Positions 9,357 through 19,657 of a stretch of DNA of 64,000 nt are shown in pieces. Each line of letters starts with the position of its first letter. Within the stretch, counting starts at the first letter, position 1. Under the pieces are notes generated by a model that had not been told where the DNA came from, did no database searches, and saw only the letters and a program-made list of their open reading frames with translations. Origin of the DNA: Sinobacterium caligoides (lineage in GTDB: Bacteria > Pseudomonadota > Gammaproteobacteria > Pseudomonadales > Sinobacteriaceae); assembly GCF_003752585.1 (NCBI RefSeq), contig NZ_RKHR01000005.1, positions 468,947-532,946 on the forward strand, in the 5' to 3' direction. Made by a program: the position numbers and the translations under genes.

Positions 9357-9475
9357 AAAAGATGTTCCTCATTGTGTCAAAATCTATCCTCTATATCGAC
9401 CACAATGTCGTGACTTACCGCTATTCAAACGAATAAAATAGCTAGAATGCTCAAAAACAACCTAGAAGGCTAAAA

Positions 9476-9787
9476 ATGAACACACTCCGTTGCTATTGCG
9501 CCATTTTCACTCTATTGCTCTGTGGTGCTCCTCATGCCGACAACATCATTATCCCCATTGCCAGCCAGGGCACAGAGAACGAACAGCTACCCGTTAGGGC
9601 GATGAGCAATACTGACGTACTAAGGCTATATGGCAAACCTAATAGTCAGTCGCCAGCGACGGGCACTCCCCCTATCACACGCTGGGATTACGACACCTTT
9701 ACTGTCGTCTTCGAATATGATCATGTCGTACATTCTGTGCGCAAGTTCCACGCCACAAACACGCCTAGTCACACAACCGTACAGTAA
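9476..9787 (+). CDS. Small exported conserved protein
   Basis: 103 aa. A predicted signal peptide (IFTLLLCGAPHA) is followed by a domain with the pattern LPVRAMSNTDVLRLYGKP, PPITRWDYDTFTVVFEY and HVVHSVRKF. It resembles small proteins of pseudomonads and relatives encoded just before a glycerophosphodiester phosphodiesterase, and its fold is reminiscent of SmpA/OmlA-like domains, though I cannot confirm that. An AAGG ribosome-binding site precedes the ATG. The next gene starts 75 nt downstream. No biochemical function is assignable. Confidence 0.75.
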   Translation: MNTLRCYCAIFTLLLCGAPHADNIIIPIASQGTENEQLPVRAMSNTDVLRLYGKPNSQSPATGTPPITRWDYDTFTVVFEYDHVVHSVRKFHATNTPSHTTVQ

Positions 9788-9862
9788 CGATCAGCTTCAC
9801 AACTTAAACCAGGCGCCTCAAATGTTATACTCCTCAATCAAATCAGCGAAGTCTTTAGTAAC

Positions 9863-10579
9863 ATGATAATAGTTGGCCACCGTGGTGCACGCGGCGAGTA
9901 TCCAGAAAATACATTACAGGGTTTTCTCTACAGCCAAGATATTGGCTTACGCCACCTAGAGTACGATCTACGACTCAGCAGGGATTTGGAGGCCTTTATT
10001 CATCACGACGAAAGCCTTCTTCGCACTTGTGGTGACGACACTATCGCCAGCACCAAAACGATGGAGCAGTTGCGTCAATATGAGGCCAACCGTGATCAAC
10101 AACATAATTGCCCCGCCAGCATACCCAGCCTACGAGATGTCTTTGAACAATGTCAGAAAATCGAGAGCACCCAGCTTGAGGTAAAAAGTGACTATCCTGA
10201 CATCATCGACCATTTGGTTCCGCAGATTATCACCACCGTTAAAGCCTGCAAGCAGCAGCAAAAAGTCATCATCACTTCATTTGATCGCTATGTACTCGAT
10301 GTGGCACAACGACTAGACCCGACGATTAACCGAGGGTTTCTCTGCGAAACAGAAGGTGTTGATGCAATAGCCACTGCCATCGAGCTGAATTGCAGCTGGG
10401 TCATTTGGCATTATCCTATGCTGACTGCCGAACAGGTCCAGCAGGCACACGAAGCTGGGCTCCGTGTTTCAGTATTTACTGTCAACAAGTTAGATGAGAT
10501 GAAGCGTTGCGAAAAACTGGGAGTAGACAGTCTCATCACCGACTACCCCAGCCTCGCCTTACAGCATTTTTTGCAGTAG
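9863..10579 (+). CDS. Glycerophosphodiester phosphodiesterase
   Basis: 238 aa, cytosolic (no signal peptide). It has a GDPD TIM-barrel with the family's catalytic motifs: HRGARGEYPENT at the N-terminus (H6, R7, E15, N16), EYDLRLS (E33, D35) and FIHHD (H48). It hydrolyses glycerophosphodiesters from phospholipid turnover to glycerol-3-phosphate and an alcohol. Its length matches UgpQ-type enzymes (about 240 aa). It follows the small exported protein on the same strand. Confidence 0.92.
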   Translation: MIIVGHRGARGEYPENTLQGFLYSQDIGLRHLEYDLRLSRDLEAFIHHDESLLRTCGDDTIASTKTMEQLRQYEANRDQQHNCPASIPSLRDVFEQCQKIESTQLEVKSDYPDIIDHLVPQIITTVKACKQQQKVIITSFDRYVLDVAQRLDPTINRGFLCETEGVDAIATAIELNCSWVIWHYPMLTAEQVQQAHEAGLRVSVFTVNKLDEMKRCEKLGVDSLITDYPSLALQHFLQ

Positions 10580-10614
10580 CTGCAATGCCTGTCAATATTT
10601 ACCGACGCTAGAGT

Positions 10615-10848
10615 TTATTTGTCTGCGTCGTAAAAATCTGTCGAAGTTTGCTGTTCCTTGGCAACACGCTCCTGCTCTTCGTCACACTTCTTTGGATTAC
10701 CGCCACAAATATCGCAGGCGGTATCAATTCCAAGTGCGCTCATGCCGCCACATGAGCCCTTGATAGGACCCCTGCCCGCGATAGAACCAACCGCCATTCC
10801 AACGACCATCACAATCACAAAGCCTAACGTCAAAAGAAAAATAGTCAT
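10615..10848 (-). CDS. nqrM: NqrM, Na+-NQR maturation factor
   Basis: 77 aa. One N-terminal transmembrane helix is followed by a short cysteine-rich segment with C33, C45, C48 and C55 (GSCGGMSALG, CDICGGNPKKC). This is the DUF539/NqrM signature. In Vibrio, NqrM is required for a functional Na+-NQR and is thought to supply iron for the centre held by NqrD and NqrE, with Cys33 most critical. It ends the nqr operon, 46 nt after apbE. Confidence 0.93.
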   Translation of the reverse strand: MTIFLLTLGFVIVMVVGMAVGSIAGRGPIKGSCGGMSALGIDTACDICGGNPKKCDEEQERVAKEQQTSTDFYDADK

Positions 10849-10894
10849 AACATCTACCTCTCATCTCGCCGGACAACCCAGCGAGAACATCATA

Positions 10895-11959
10895 TTACTC
10901 TTTGATCAAATAAGGCTCGAAAGCTGTACTGCTGATAGCAATGAAGCCGTCACCCTCTTTGACCAATAGATATACCGCAAGTTTCATCTTTTCAGCAAAA
11001 GCCATACCCTGTTCAGGGCCTAGCACTGAAATAGCCGTCGCATAGGCGTCAGCATCACGACAATTATCAGCAACGACCGTTACCGACGCCAAGGCATGGG
11101 TAATCGGATAGCCCGTACGCGGATCGATTGTATGCGAGTAGCGCTGCCCATTCTCTTCAAAATAATTGCGGTAATCGCCCGACGTTGCAACCGACACATC
11201 GGAGATAGAGATAGCTCGATACACCGAGTCCTGAGCCGCATCAGAAGCGGGCTCCTCAATCGCAATACGCCAGTCACTGCCGCGGGGGCTTAGCCCTTTA
11301 GCACGTAGCTCACCACCAATTTCTACCAAGAAGTCTTTCGCACCCAGCTGCTCCAACAATCTCGCAACGCGATCAACACCATCACCCTTTGCTATCGCCG
11401 ATAAATCGACATAGACCGGAGCGGTCTTACGCAAACTATGGCTCGTTAAATCAACAGAGACTTTATTCATGCCATGGTCACGCAACAACTTGGCAATGAT
11501 CTCCTTCGAGGGTATGTGGTCAGGATGATGATCCGGACCAAAGCCCCAAACATTGACCAGCGCGCCAATCGTCGGGTCAAAGCTGTGATCGCTCTCAGCA
11601 TAGATCTGCAGTGAACGCTCTACAATACCCGCCAACTCGGCAGAGGTTTGCACATCAGTATTAATCGGCGCCTGATTAAAGCGCGACAAATCAGAGTCAT
11701 CGATATAAGTCGACATCTGCTGATTGACTAACTTAAGTAGCCGTTCAATTTTTTTTGTGAGCTGCTCTTTATCAAGCCCAGACAACTGCTTAGGGTCAGC
11801 TACCGTGACGTGATAGCTCGTCCCCATGGTATAACCCGTTATCTTCCAGTCAGTCGGCTGCGGCTCACCACAGCCTGATAACGTGATAGCTATTAAAAAC
11901 AAAAGCGAGGATGCCAACGGCATCCTCGCTTTGTTCAGTTTCAACAGGAAACTAACCAT
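10895..11959 (-). CDS. apbE: ApbE, FAD:protein FMN transferase
   Basis: 354 aa. Lipoprotein signal with basic n-region (KLNKAR) and lipobox LSGC, then the ApbE domain with YTMGTSYHV, the ALVNVWGFGP region, DLSAIAKGDGVD, VEIGGELRAKG, and a C-terminal HTIDPRTGYP with YATAISVLG. It attaches FMN covalently to threonines in NqrB and NqrC on the periplasmic side. It starts 9 nt after nqrF. A perfect 14-bp hairpin with a U-tract is embedded in codons 10-19, so transcription into apbE may be attenuated. An inner ATG (11923) lies within that stem, but starting at 11959 keeps the basic n-region. Confidence 0.93.
   Translation of the reverse strand: MVSFLLKLNKARMPLASSLLFLIAITLSGCGEPQPTDWKITGYTMGTSYHVTVADPKQLSGLDKEQLTKKIERLLKLVNQQMSTYIDDSDLSRFNQAPINTDVQTSAELAGIVERSLQIYAESDHSFDPTIGALVNVWGFGPDHHPDHIPSKEIIAKLLRDHGMNKVSVDLTSHSLRKTAPVYVDLSAIAKGDGVDRVARLLEQLGAKDFLVEIGGELRAKGLSPRGSDWRIAIEEPASDAAQDSVYRAISISDVSVATSGDYRNYFEENGQRYSHTIDPRTGYPITHALASVTVVADNCRDADAYATAISVLGPEQGMAFAEKMKLAVYLLVKEGDGFIAISSTAFEPYLIKE
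11894..11932 (-). terminator. Intrinsic-terminator-like hairpin inside the apbE signal-peptide codons
   Basis: On the minus strand a 14-nt arm (AAAGCGAGGATGCC), loop GTT and a perfect complement are followed by TTTTGTTTTTA. The stem spans 11902-11932 and the U-tract runs to 11894. It lies 37 nt past the nqrF stop but within the open reading frame of apbE. Form and position fit a partial terminator between the structural nqr genes and the maturation genes. Confidence 0.75.
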
Positions 11960-11968
11960 ATGAGTTAA

Positions 11969-13204
11969 TTACCCACCGAAATCATCGAGCAAGATGTTTT
12001 CGTGTTCGACACCGAGATCTTCCAACATGCTGATCACCGCTGCATTCATCATTGGCGGCCCACACATGTAGAACTCGCAATCCTCTGGTGCAGGATGATC
12101 CTTGAGGTAGTTCTCAAGCAACACATTGTGAATGAAGCCAGTCATACCTTCCCAGTTATCTTCCGGCTGAGGATCACTCAGAGCAAGATTCCAGTTAAAG
12201 TTTTCATTCTCTGCGGCCAGCGCATCGTACTCTTCTGAATAAAAGACTTCACGTAACGAACGAGCACCGTACCAGAAGGATATCTTGCGATCAGACTTCA
12301 AGCGCTTAAGCTGGTCGAAGATGTGAGAGCGCATCGGCGCCATACCGGCACCACCGCCGATGAAGATCATCTCTGCATCAGTCTCTTTGGCAAAGAACTC
12401 ACCAAATGGACCAGAGACTTGCACTTCATCGCCAGGCTTCAGGCCAAACACCCAAGAGGACATAATACCCGGCGTCAACGCCAAGTTATTTGGTGGCGGA
12501 GTCGCACAACGGATGTTGAACTTAACCACACCACGCTCTTCTGGGTAGTTCGCCATAGAATATGCGCGAACCGTCGTTTCGGTACAGACAGAAGTAACAT
12601 CCAGGAAGCCAAAACGCTTCCAGTCGCCGATATACTCTTCACCCAAGTCAAAATCCTTGTAGTGAACAGTATGCGGTGGACACTCTATCTGTACATAACC
12701 GCCCGCACGGAAATCAACGTTCTCACCCTCTGGTAACTTAAGGGTCAGTTCCTTGATAAAAGTCGCCACGTTCGGGTTACTCTCGACTTTACACATCCAC
12801 TGCTTAACACCGAAAAATTCAGGATCAACCTCAATCTTCATGTCTTGCTTAACCGCCACCTGACAGGCTAAACGCCAATGATCACGGCGCTGACCAGTAT
12901 TAAAGTGAGGCTCTTCTGTCGGTAGCATTGAGCCACCGCCATCAACAACCTGGCAGCGACACTGCGCGCAGGTACCACCACCGCCACAGGCGGAAGATAA
13001 AAAGATGCCAGCATTAGCCAGCGTGCCCAGCAGCTTATCGCCTGCTGGTACAGTGATAGAACGCTCGGGATCACCATTGATCTCGATCGTCACATCACCG
13101 GAACTAACGAGTTTCGAACGCGCAACCAGGATCACGACTACCAGTGACATTATAACCACGGTAAACATGCCTACGCCTGTTACGATTGTTCCTGTATCTA
13201 TCAT
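11969..13204 (-). CDS. nqrF: Na+-NQR subunit F (NADH dehydrogenase)
   Basis: 411 aa. An N-terminal membrane helix is followed by a [2Fe-2S] ferredoxin domain ([12 protein letters not shown] and a later WRLAC), an FAD-binding domain (RAYSMANYP) and a C-terminal NADH-binding domain ([22 protein letters not shown]). It takes electrons from NADH and passes them through FAD and 2Fe-2S into the complex. It is separated from nqrE by 47 nt, the widest gap among the structural subunits. Confidence 0.97.
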   Translation of the reverse strand: MIDTGTIVTGVGMFTVVIMSLVVVILVARSKLVSSGDVTIEINGDPERSITVPAGDKLLGTLANAGIFLSSACGGGGTCAQCRCQVVDGGGSMLPTEEPHFNTGQRRDHWRLACQVAVKQDMKIEVDPEFFGVKQWMCKVESNPNVATFIKELTLKLPEGENVDFRAGGYVQIECPPHTVHYKDFDLGEEYIGDWKRFGFLDVTSVCTETTVRAYSMANYPEERGVVKFNIRCATPPPNNLALTPGIMSSWVFGLKPGDEVQVSGPFGEFFAKETDAEMIFIGGGAGMAPMRSHIFDQLKRLKSDRKISFWYGARSLREVFYSEEYDALAAENENFNWNLALSDPQPEDNWEGMTGFIHNVLLENYLKDHPAPEDCEFYMCGPPMMNAAVISMLEDLGVEHENILLDDFGG

Positions 13205-13251
13205 GCTACAGTCCTATAACCTATTGCTTGAGTTGGGTAGATGTATCTCTC

Positions 13252-13863
13252 TTAAAGAGAGATGCCGCCGAAGGACATAAAGCCCAGCGCCATCAAGCCA
13301 ACGGTGATGAAAGTGATACCAAGGCCACGCAGACCATCAGGAACATCACTGTACTTCAGCTTCTCACGAATACCTGCCAACGCTACGATCGCTAGCGCCC
13401 AACCGGCTCCCGCGCCCATGCCATAAACAACACTTTCACCAAAGTTATAATCACGGTTCATCATGTATAGAGCCGCACCCATAATGGCGCAGTTCACCGT
13501 AATCAACGGCAGGAAAACACCCAACGCTGCGTACAAAGCTGGCACATACTTATCGAGGAACATCTCCAGGATCTGTACGATCGCGGCAATAACACCGATG
13601 AAACTCAAGAAACTCAGGAAGCTTAAATCCACATCGGGCATGCCGGCCCAAGCCAACGCACCATCCTTCAATAGAAAGGTGTAGATCAAGTTATTCACCG
13701 GCACGGTGATGGTCAACACCACAATAACGGCGACACCAAGACCAATAGCTGTTTGCACTTTCTTAGAGATTGCCAAGAAGGTACACATTCCCAAGAAAGA
13801 CGCTAACGCCATGTTATCGAGGAAAACTGCCTTCACAAAAAGGCTAAGATAATGTTCGATCAT
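13252..13863 (-). CDS. nqrE: Na+-NQR subunit E
   Basis: 203 aa. Hydrophobic subunit with about six helices. NqrE and NqrD are inverted homologues related to RnfA/RnfE and share an Fe centre in the membrane; the half-helix cysteines are visible in [10 protein letters not shown] and [12 protein letters not shown]. It starts 5 nt after nqrD. The last codons and stop lie in a 7-bp inverted repeat (13245-13263) that might stabilise the mRNA 3' end before nqrF. Confidence 0.96.
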   Translation of the reverse strand: MIEHYLSLFVKAVFLDNMALASFLGMCTFLAISKKVQTAIGLGVAVIVVLTITVPVNNLIYTFLLKDGALAWAGMPDVDLSFLSFLSFIGVIAAIVQILEMFLDKYVPALYAALGVFLPLITVNCAIMGAALYMMNRDYNFGESVVYGMGAGAGWALAIVALAGIREKLKYSDVPDGLRGLGITFITVGLMALGFMSFGGISL

Positions 13864-13868
13864 GAGCC

Positions 13869-14531
13869 TTAACCTTCTGTCGCTGTGTGGGTGTAAAGTT
13901 TATAGTCTGGCTCTTCCACTTGCTCAGGCTTCCACGTACGTAGCGCCCAAATCAGTAAGCCAATAATGAAAAACGCACTGGGCGCCAGTAGCATCAAACC
14001 ATTAGCCTGATACCAACCGCCGTTCTGGATCAACGGTAGTATTTCAGCACCAAACAAGCGACCTGCACCGAGTAGCTCACGGAAGAAACCGACAGCCAAG
14101 AGCAAAACAGCATAGCCGAGGCCGTTACCGATTCCGTCTAAGAAGCTTGGGATTGGTGGGTTTTTCATCGCGAAGGCTTCTGCACGGCCCATAACAATAC
14201 AGTTAGTGATGATCAGACCAACAAAAACTGATAGCTGCTTCGAAATATCGAATGCATAGGCTTGCAGGAATGCGTCGACAACAATAACCAGCGAGGCAAT
14301 GATGATCATTTGACCGATCATCCGAATGTTACTCGGCAGGATATTGCGCACCATCGAGACAAACAGGTTAGAGAACGCCGTTACCAAGGTCAGCGCTAGC
14401 CCCATGACCAAGGAAGTCTTCATCCCTGTGGTCACGGCTAGAGCCGAACAGATACCGAGTACCTGTAGAGCAATTGGGTTGTTCGAGAAAATGGGATTAA
14501 CTAAAATCTCTTTCGTATTAGTATCAGACAT
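13869..14531 (-). CDS. nqrD: Na+-NQR subunit D
   Basis: 220 aa. Membrane subunit of the RnfE/NqrD type with six predicted helices. The conserved cysteine-bearing half-helices [11 protein letters not shown] and [15 protein letters not shown] are visible; in the solved complexes these hold an iron centre with NqrE. A charged C-terminal tail follows. It starts 3 nt after nqrC and is followed 5 nt later by nqrE. Confidence 0.96.
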   Translation of the reverse strand: MSDTNTKEILVNPIFSNNPIALQVLGICSALAVTTGMKTSLVMGLALTLVTAFSNLFVSMVRNILPSNIRMIGQMIIIASLVIVVDAFLQAYAFDISKQLSVFVGLIITNCIVMGRAEAFAMKNPPIPSFLDGIGNGLGYAVLLLAVGFFRELLGAGRLFGAEILPLIQNGGWYQANGLMLLAPSAFFIIGLLIWALRTWKPEQVEEPDYKLYTHTATEG

Positions 14532-14534
14532 ACC

Positions 14535-15326
14535 TTATTCTTCCCCCGCCTTCAATCTAGTCAGGTAAGGGCCGAAACCATACTCACCCATCCAGTATTT
14601 CACCAAGTGATCAACACCACGAGTCGTTAAGGTAGCGCCAGAGAGGCCATCGATAACGCTAGGGCCCTTTTCACGACTGCTTACCGCGATAATCAACTTA
14701 CCTGCGCTATCAAAAAGCTTTACGCCAGGCCACTTTGCCTTCCATAGAGGATTTTCGACCTCACCACCTAGACCCGGTGTTTCACCTTGGTCATAGAAGC
14801 TAAGCCCCAAAATGGTATTAGCATCGCCTTTAATAGCGATAAAGCCATACATGGTCGACCAGAGGCCGTAGCCGTGGATAGGTAATACCACACGATCGAC
14901 CTTACCCGACTCATCACGCATCACATAGACAGTGGCATAGTCTGCCTGACGTCTAATCAAGGCGATATCTTGAGCAGCTGGTAACGCCTTCGATAACGCA
15001 GGGTCCTTAGCCGCCGCACGTTGATCGTAGGTCGCAGCACTGATTCCCGCTGCTTTCATCTGCTCATCCGTCAGATACTTAGCAGTTGCGATATCAAGCA
15101 GCTTGACGTCAAACCTAGCAAAGAGAGTATTAACCTCGTCCGCCGACATGCCATCTTTATAGAGACCTGCTGCGCCGAGTACGTTTTTATTGCGATCCAA
15201 AACCCTGTTGGCTTCTTGCTTAGGCTTCAGGATAACCGCAGCACTAGACACGATAATCGAGAAAACCACGCACATGATGAGTGCAACAAGGATGGTCTGT
15301 TTAAGGCTATCTTTAGGCGTTGCCAT
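14535..15326 (-). CDS. nqrC: Na+-NQR subunit C (FMN-carrying)
   Basis: 263 aa. An N-terminal transmembrane anchor is followed by a periplasmic FMN-binding domain. The ApbE flavinylation motif is visible as [13 protein letters not shown], where the Thr of SGAT carries FMN. The CXXX-free [12 protein letters not shown] segment is typical of RnfG/NqrC. It overlaps nqrB by 14 nt and precedes nqrD by 3 nt, so translation is likely coupled. Confidence 0.96.
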   Translation of the reverse strand: MATPKDSLKQTILVALIMCVVFSIIVSSAAVILKPKQEANRVLDRNKNVLGAAGLYKDGMSADEVNTLFARFDVKLLDIATAKYLTDEQMKAAGISAATYDQRAAAKDPALSKALPAAQDIALIRRQADYATVYVMRDESGKVDRVVLPIHGYGLWSTMYGFIAIKGDANTILGLSFYDQGETPGLGGEVENPLWKAKWPGVKLFDSAGKLIIAVSSREKGPSVIDGLSGATLTTRGVDHLVKYWMGEYGFGPYLTRLKAGEE

Positions 15327-16542
15327 TTCTTGCCACCCTCCGCTTGATGTTTGCCTGTACTACAAAATGGTCAATCAAAGGAGCGAATAAGTTGGCGAAA
15401 AGAATCGCTAGCATCATACCCTCCGGAAACGCAGGGTTAACTACGCGAATCAGCACTACCATGAAGCCTATTAGTGCACCAAAATACCACTTGCCCTTAT
15501 CCGTCATCGAGGCAGACACAGGATCCGTCGCCATGAAGACCATACCGAAGGCAAAACCACCTACGACAAGGTGCCAATAAGCAGGCATCGCAAACATCGG
15601 ATTAGTAGTAGAACCGATCATATTGAACAGTGACGATGTCGCAATCATTCCCAGTAAGACACCGGCCATAATCCGCCAAGACGCAATACGGGTGAACAAC
15701 AAGATCGCAGCACCGATAAGAATCGCCAGCGTCGAGGTTTCGCCAATCGAGCCCTGGATATTACCCATAAAGGCGTCCATCCAAGTAACCTGCTGACCAA
15801 ATGCCGTCTGAATCTGCTGATATCCCGCTACCGCAGCCTGACCTAGTGGCGTCGCACCACTAAAGCCATCGACTGCAGTCCAAACCGCATCACCTGAAAT
15901 CTGCGCCGGATAGGCGAAGAAGAGGAAAGCACGACCTGTTAGGGCTGGGTTAAGGAAGTTTTTACCGGTTCCACCGAAAACTTCCTTACCAATAACAACA
16001 CCAAAGCTGATACCGAGAGCAACCTGCCATAAAGGAATATTAGGTGGAACGATCAATGCAAATAAGATAGAAGTAACGAAGAAGCCTTCATTAACCTCAT
16101 GACCACGCACCACAGCAAAAATCATCTCCCAAGCAATACCGACTGCGAAAGTGACGATATAGATAGGCAGGAAGTAGGCCGCACCGTGGATCATATTGTC
16201 CCAGATGCTTGATGGATCAAAGCCAGCAAACATGGCAATCAAAGAGATATGCCAATCACTGACCGTCGCAGGATCAATCGCCATATTGACCATGGCTGTA
16301 TTTGCTTGGAAACCAAGGTTATACATACCGTAAAACATCGCAGGGAATGCCGCGATCCAAACAGTAATCATAATACGCTTAAGATCCACACCATCACGAA
16401 CATGGGAGGCACCCTTAGTTACATCAGCAGGCTGACGCACGAAGGTATCGAACATTTCGAACAGGGCGTAGTATTTCTCATACTTGCCACCCTTTTCAAA
16501 GTTAGGTTCGATCTTGTCGAAGAAGTTCGTTAAAAACCTCAT
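15313..16542 (-). CDS. nqrB: Na+-NQR subunit B (FMN and riboflavin carrying)
   Basis: 409 aa. A cytosolic N-terminal arm is followed by about ten helices. The flavinylation motif [11 protein letters not shown] is visible; its Thr should carry covalent FMN added by ApbE. The [20 protein letters not shown] segment is strongly conserved in NqrB/RnfD. This is the main ion-translocating subunit. The ATG overlaps the nqrA stop by 1 nt. Confidence 0.97.
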   Translation of the reverse strand: MRFLTNFFDKIEPNFEKGGKYEKYYALFEMFDTFVRQPADVTKGASHVRDGVDLKRIMITVWIAAFPAMFYGMYNLGFQANTAMVNMAIDPATVSDWHISLIAMFAGFDPSSIWDNMIHGAAYFLPIYIVTFAVGIAWEMIFAVVRGHEVNEGFFVTSILFALIVPPNIPLWQVALGISFGVVIGKEVFGGTGKNFLNPALTGRAFLFFAYPAQISGDAVWTAVDGFSGATPLGQAAVAGYQQIQTAFGQQVTWMDAFMGNIQGSIGETSTLAILIGAAILLFTRIASWRIMAGVLLGMIATSSLFNMIGSTTNPMFAMPAYWHLVVGGFAFGMVFMATDPVSASMTDKGKWYFGALIGFMVVLIRVVNPAFPEGMMLAILFANLFAPLIDHFVVQANIKRRVARNGNA

Positions 16543-17882
16543 TAACCTTCCTCCTCAATTTTAGTTAGATTGCTACGCAGTATCTGCCCATATTCATACT
16601 TCACAGGACAAGCGTAGGTACACAGAGCCAAGTCTTCTTCGTCGAGCTCTAACGCGCCAAGCTGTTGCGCCAGGGCTAGATCGCCTGTCACCAACGCGCG
16701 AATTAACTGAGTCGGCAAAATATCCAGCGGCATGACACGTTCATATGTTCCAATCGGAACCATGCTCCGCTCACTACCGTTTGCCGTGGTAGTAAAGTCA
16801 AAGGTCTTCTTCATGAAACGTGAAATATAACTCCCAGTCACCGAGTGACGGTTAACACCTGCACGGAAGAAGTGGAAGGTAGGACGCTCAGGCGTGTTAG
16901 ACAACGCAGAAATCTGCTGGTGATAGCGCCCCAAGAAGGCTGTCTCATTAATCACCTTTCGGCCCGATAAGACTGAACCTGAAATAACGCGGTTATCGCC
17001 TGCTGCCAGCTCACCTGCAGTCAACTCATCGGTGCTAGCACCTAAACGTGTACGCAAAAGACGTGGCTTATTAACAACAGGGCCCGCTAAAGCAATCACT
17101 CGTTCAGAGTTAAGTTCACCGTCAACAAACAGTTGACCTACTGCGATAACATCTTGGTAGTTAATTGACCAAACAGTTTGGTCCACACTCGCAGCTGGCG
17201 CCAAGTAATGTATATGAGTGCCTGCCAAGCCAGCTGGGTGAGGCCCAGAAAACTCTTCAGTAACAACATCACCTTGACCTGCAGGAATATCAGCACCTGG
17301 TGCTTTACAGACAAAAACCTTGCCAGCTGTCAACGTCGACAACACGGCCAGACCGTTACTAAAAGCTTGTTTTTTCTCAGCAATAATCACCGCAGCGTCG
17401 GCAGCCAACGGACTTGTATCCATTGCTGTGACGAAGATGGCTTTAGCTTCGCTATCAACCGCTGGCACCTTGCTATAAGGGCGGGTCCGCAGCGCGGTCC
17501 AAAGCCCTGAGTCAACAAGATTATCAACGACCTGCTCACGGTTCAAACCGCTTAATTCACTTTCGGCATATTTAGCAAATTGTTCTTTTTCGTTACCGTC
17601 GAGTTCTATCACCAACGATTGGAAGACACGCTTGGCACCGCGGTTGATAGCAACCACCTTACCGGCACCAGGTGCTGTATATTTCACACCTTCAGTCTTC
17701 TTATCCGAAAACAACAATTGGCCAAGTTTTACCTGATCACCAACTTTGACCGCCATGGTCGGCTTCATGCCAATATAATCGTAACCGATTAAAGCCACAT
17801 GGCGGACATCAGCAGCATCAACTATCACTTGCTCCGGGGCTCCGGATATGGGCAAGTCCAAGCCCCGCTTGATGTTTATCAT
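16542..17882 (-). CDS. nqrA: Na+-NQR subunit A
   Basis: 446 aa, soluble peripheral subunit, RnfC-related but without its iron-sulfur clusters. The conserved N-terminal [13 protein letters not shown] and the C-terminal [16 protein letters not shown] region are present. It has been implicated in quinone binding near NqrB. First gene of the nqr operon. A good terminator for gap lies 27 nt upstream of its start. I could not identify a convincing nqr promoter between that terminator and the ATG, so transcription may start beyond it or read through. Confidence 0.97.
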   Translation of the reverse strand: MINIKRGLDLPISGAPEQVIVDAADVRHVALIGYDYIGMKPTMAVKVGDQVKLGQLLFSDKKTEGVKYTAPGAGKVVAINRGAKRVFQSLVIELDGNEKEQFAKYAESELSGLNREQVVDNLVDSGLWTALRTRPYSKVPAVDSEAKAIFVTAMDTSPLAADAAVIIAEKKQAFSNGLAVLSTLTAGKVFVCKAPGADIPAGQGDVVTEEFSGPHPAGLAGTHIHYLAPAASVDQTVWSINYQDVIAVGQLFVDGELNSERVIALAGPVVNKPRLLRTRLGASTDELTAGELAAGDNRVISGSVLSGRKVINETAFLGRYHQQISALSNTPERPTFHFFRAGVNRHSVTGSYISRFMKKTFDFTTTANGSERSMVPIGTYERVMPLDILPTQLIRALVTGDLALAQQLGALELDEEDLALCTYACPVKYEYGQILRSNLTKIEEEG

Positions 17883-17908
17883 ACTTCAGCCTAGTTTACA
17901 GTTTTAGT

Positions 17909-17947
17909 CAAAAAACAAAGCCCTGCCCATGTTTCAACAGGGCAAAG
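17909..17947 (-). terminator. Rho-independent terminator for gap
   Basis: On the minus strand GCCCTG (17943-17938), a 12-nt loop and CAGGGC (17925-17920) form a stem followed by TTTGTTTTTT. It lies about 165 nt after the gap stop and just before nqrA. Confidence 0.7.
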
Positions 17948-18110
17948 CTAGCTCTCTCGCAGTGCGAGTCAAAAATGTGTCTTTATCTTTATCACTACAG
18001 CCTGACGAGAGGTTGAGAAATTTTTTAACAGACACACAGCTTAAAAACACGTGCACTACATCCAAAGTGACCACTTAACAGCGTAAGTGGCCGCAATTTT
18101 TCTTGCCGAA

Positions 18111-19574
18111 CTATCCCTCTTTAGGATAGATGGCGTAGTCAACACCTGCCATTTGCTCGAGTACACGATGCACCTGACAGCTGTAACCAAATTCATTGTC
18201 ATACCAGCAATAGAGGATAGCGCTCTTGCCGTTGACGATTGTCGCCTCAGAATCAAAGATACAGGCGTGACGTGAGCCGACCATATCGCTAGAAACAACT
18301 TCTGGTGAGTTTGAGTAGTCGATCTGCTTACGCAGAGGTGAGTGCAATGCAGTTTTACGCATATAAGCATTCAACTCTTCCGTTGTCGTCTCGTTCTCAA
18401 GGGTTAACTTAAGGATGGCAAGAGACACGTTAGGAGTCGGTACGCGGATCGCATTACCACTCAAGCGACCGATCATCTTAGGTAATACTTTACCAACGGC
18501 AGTCGCTGCACCAGTCTCTGTAATAACCATGTTCAGAGCAGCGCTTCGACCGCGACGTGGACCTTTATGATAGTTATCAATCAGGTTCTGGTCGTTAGTA
18601 TAAGCATGTACCGTCTCAACGTGCCCCATCTCAACGCCATATTCATCGTCAAGAGCCTTCAACGGTGGTGCAATTGCGTTAGTTGTACATGAAGCCGCTG
18701 AGATAATGGTGTCTTCTGGCAATATATCTTCACTATTGATACCGAAAACAACGTTTTTGAGGTCCCCCTTACCCGGGGCAGTTAGTATCACCTTACCTAC
18801 GCCGTTAGCGCGAAGATGCAGAGACAGGCCTTCACGATCACGCCACTTACCAGTGTTATCAACCACGATAGCATTACTGATGCCGTAATCTGTGTAGTCA
18901 ATGCTATCCGGGGCATTAGAGTAGATCACACGAATTTCATTACCATTGGCAACAATAGACTGTCGCTCTTCGTCGACACGAATGGTCCCTTTGAAAGGGC
19001 CGTGGACCGAGTCGCGTTCTAGCAGGCTCGCTCGCTTGGCCAGATCATTTTCAGCACCACCATCACGCACAACGATAGCCCGTAGACGTAATGCATTACC
19101 GCCGCCAGACTTTTCAACCAACAAACGCGCCATCAAGCGACCAATACGACCGAAGCCATAGAGCACAACGTCACGGCGGTCTGACTCATCATGAGATTCA
19201 CCGATTAAGTCAGCCACCTGTTCTTTGACATAGTCATCAATACTAACACCGGACCCCTTAATTTCCTCGTAGCGCACCGCGATACGACCTGCATCGACGT
19301 GAGCAGTACCTAGGTCAAGTTTCGAGAGAGCCTCGATAACTGGGTAGGTTTCAAACTCAGAAAGTTCATTCTCTTCAACCTCACGAACGACACGGTGTGC
19401 CTTCATAATATCGAGAACCGAGATATTTGATAGCGACTGACCATAAATGTATGTTTTGACGTTACATTCACGATAGAGCTTACCAATGAGCGGAATCATA
19501 CGTTCTGCAAGGACTTCACGCTCTTTCCAGTCAGCGAAATAATCGCTTGGTCTTTCTCGTTTTCTATCTGTCAC
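18111..19574 (-). CDS. gap: Glyceraldehyde-3-phosphate dehydrogenase, long form
   Basis: 487 aa from a GTG start, about 150 residues longer than ordinary GapA because of an N-terminal extension (YADWKEREVLAERMIPL and a helical stretch to ~125). The NAD-binding GFGRIGRLMARLL follows at ~145. Catalytic Cys is C296 in AASCTTNAIAP, and HAYTNDQNLIDNYH with RRGRSAALNM shows the substrate site. It oxidises glyceraldehyde-3-phosphate with phosphate to 1,3-bisphosphoglycerate. Long-form GAPDH next to mfd also occurs in Pseudomonas. Promoter candidate at 19624-19652; terminator at 17909-17947. Confidence 0.95.
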   Translation of the reverse strand: MTDRKRERPSDYFADWKEREVLAERMIPLIGKLYRECNVKTYIYGQSLSNISVLDIMKAHRVVREVEENELSEFETYPVIEALSKLDLGTAHVDAGRIAVRYEEIKGSGVSIDDYVKEQVADLIGESHDESDRRDVVLYGFGRIGRLMARLLVEKSGGGNALRLRAIVVRDGGAENDLAKRASLLERDSVHGPFKGTIRVDEERQSIVANGNEIRVIYSNAPDSIDYTDYGISNAIVVDNTGKWRDREGLSLHLRANGVGKVILTAPGKGDLKNVVFGINSEDILPEDTIISAASCTTNAIAPPLKALDDEYGVEMGHVETVHAYTNDQNLIDNYHKGPRRGRSAALNMVITETGAATAVGKVLPKMIGRLSGNAIRVPTPNVSLAILKLTLENETTTEELNAYMRKTALHSPLRKQIDYSNSPEVVSSDMVGSRHACIFDSEATIVNGKSAILYCWYDNEFGYSCQVHRVLEQMAGVDYAIYPKEG

Positions 19575-19623
19575 GGCGAACTACCCTAAATAGGTTAAAG
19601 ATTTTGGTTAAAAAATTTTGCGT

Positions 19624-19652
19624 ATTATGGTGATATATTGCTCTCTTCGCAA
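19624..19652 (-). promoter_or_regulatory. Candidate sigma-70 promoter of gap
   Basis: Minus strand TTGCGA (-35, 19652-19647), 17-nt spacer, CATAAT (-10, 19629-19624). It would start transcription about 45 nt upstream of the gap GTG. One arm of a 12-bp inverted repeat abuts the -35 box from upstream. Confidence 0.5.
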
Positions 19653-19657
19653 GACAC

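Noticed and set aside
18056-18370. 104-codon frame antisense-shifted to gap
   Set aside because: Overlaps the gap coding sequence entirely in another frame on the same strand; clear shadow.
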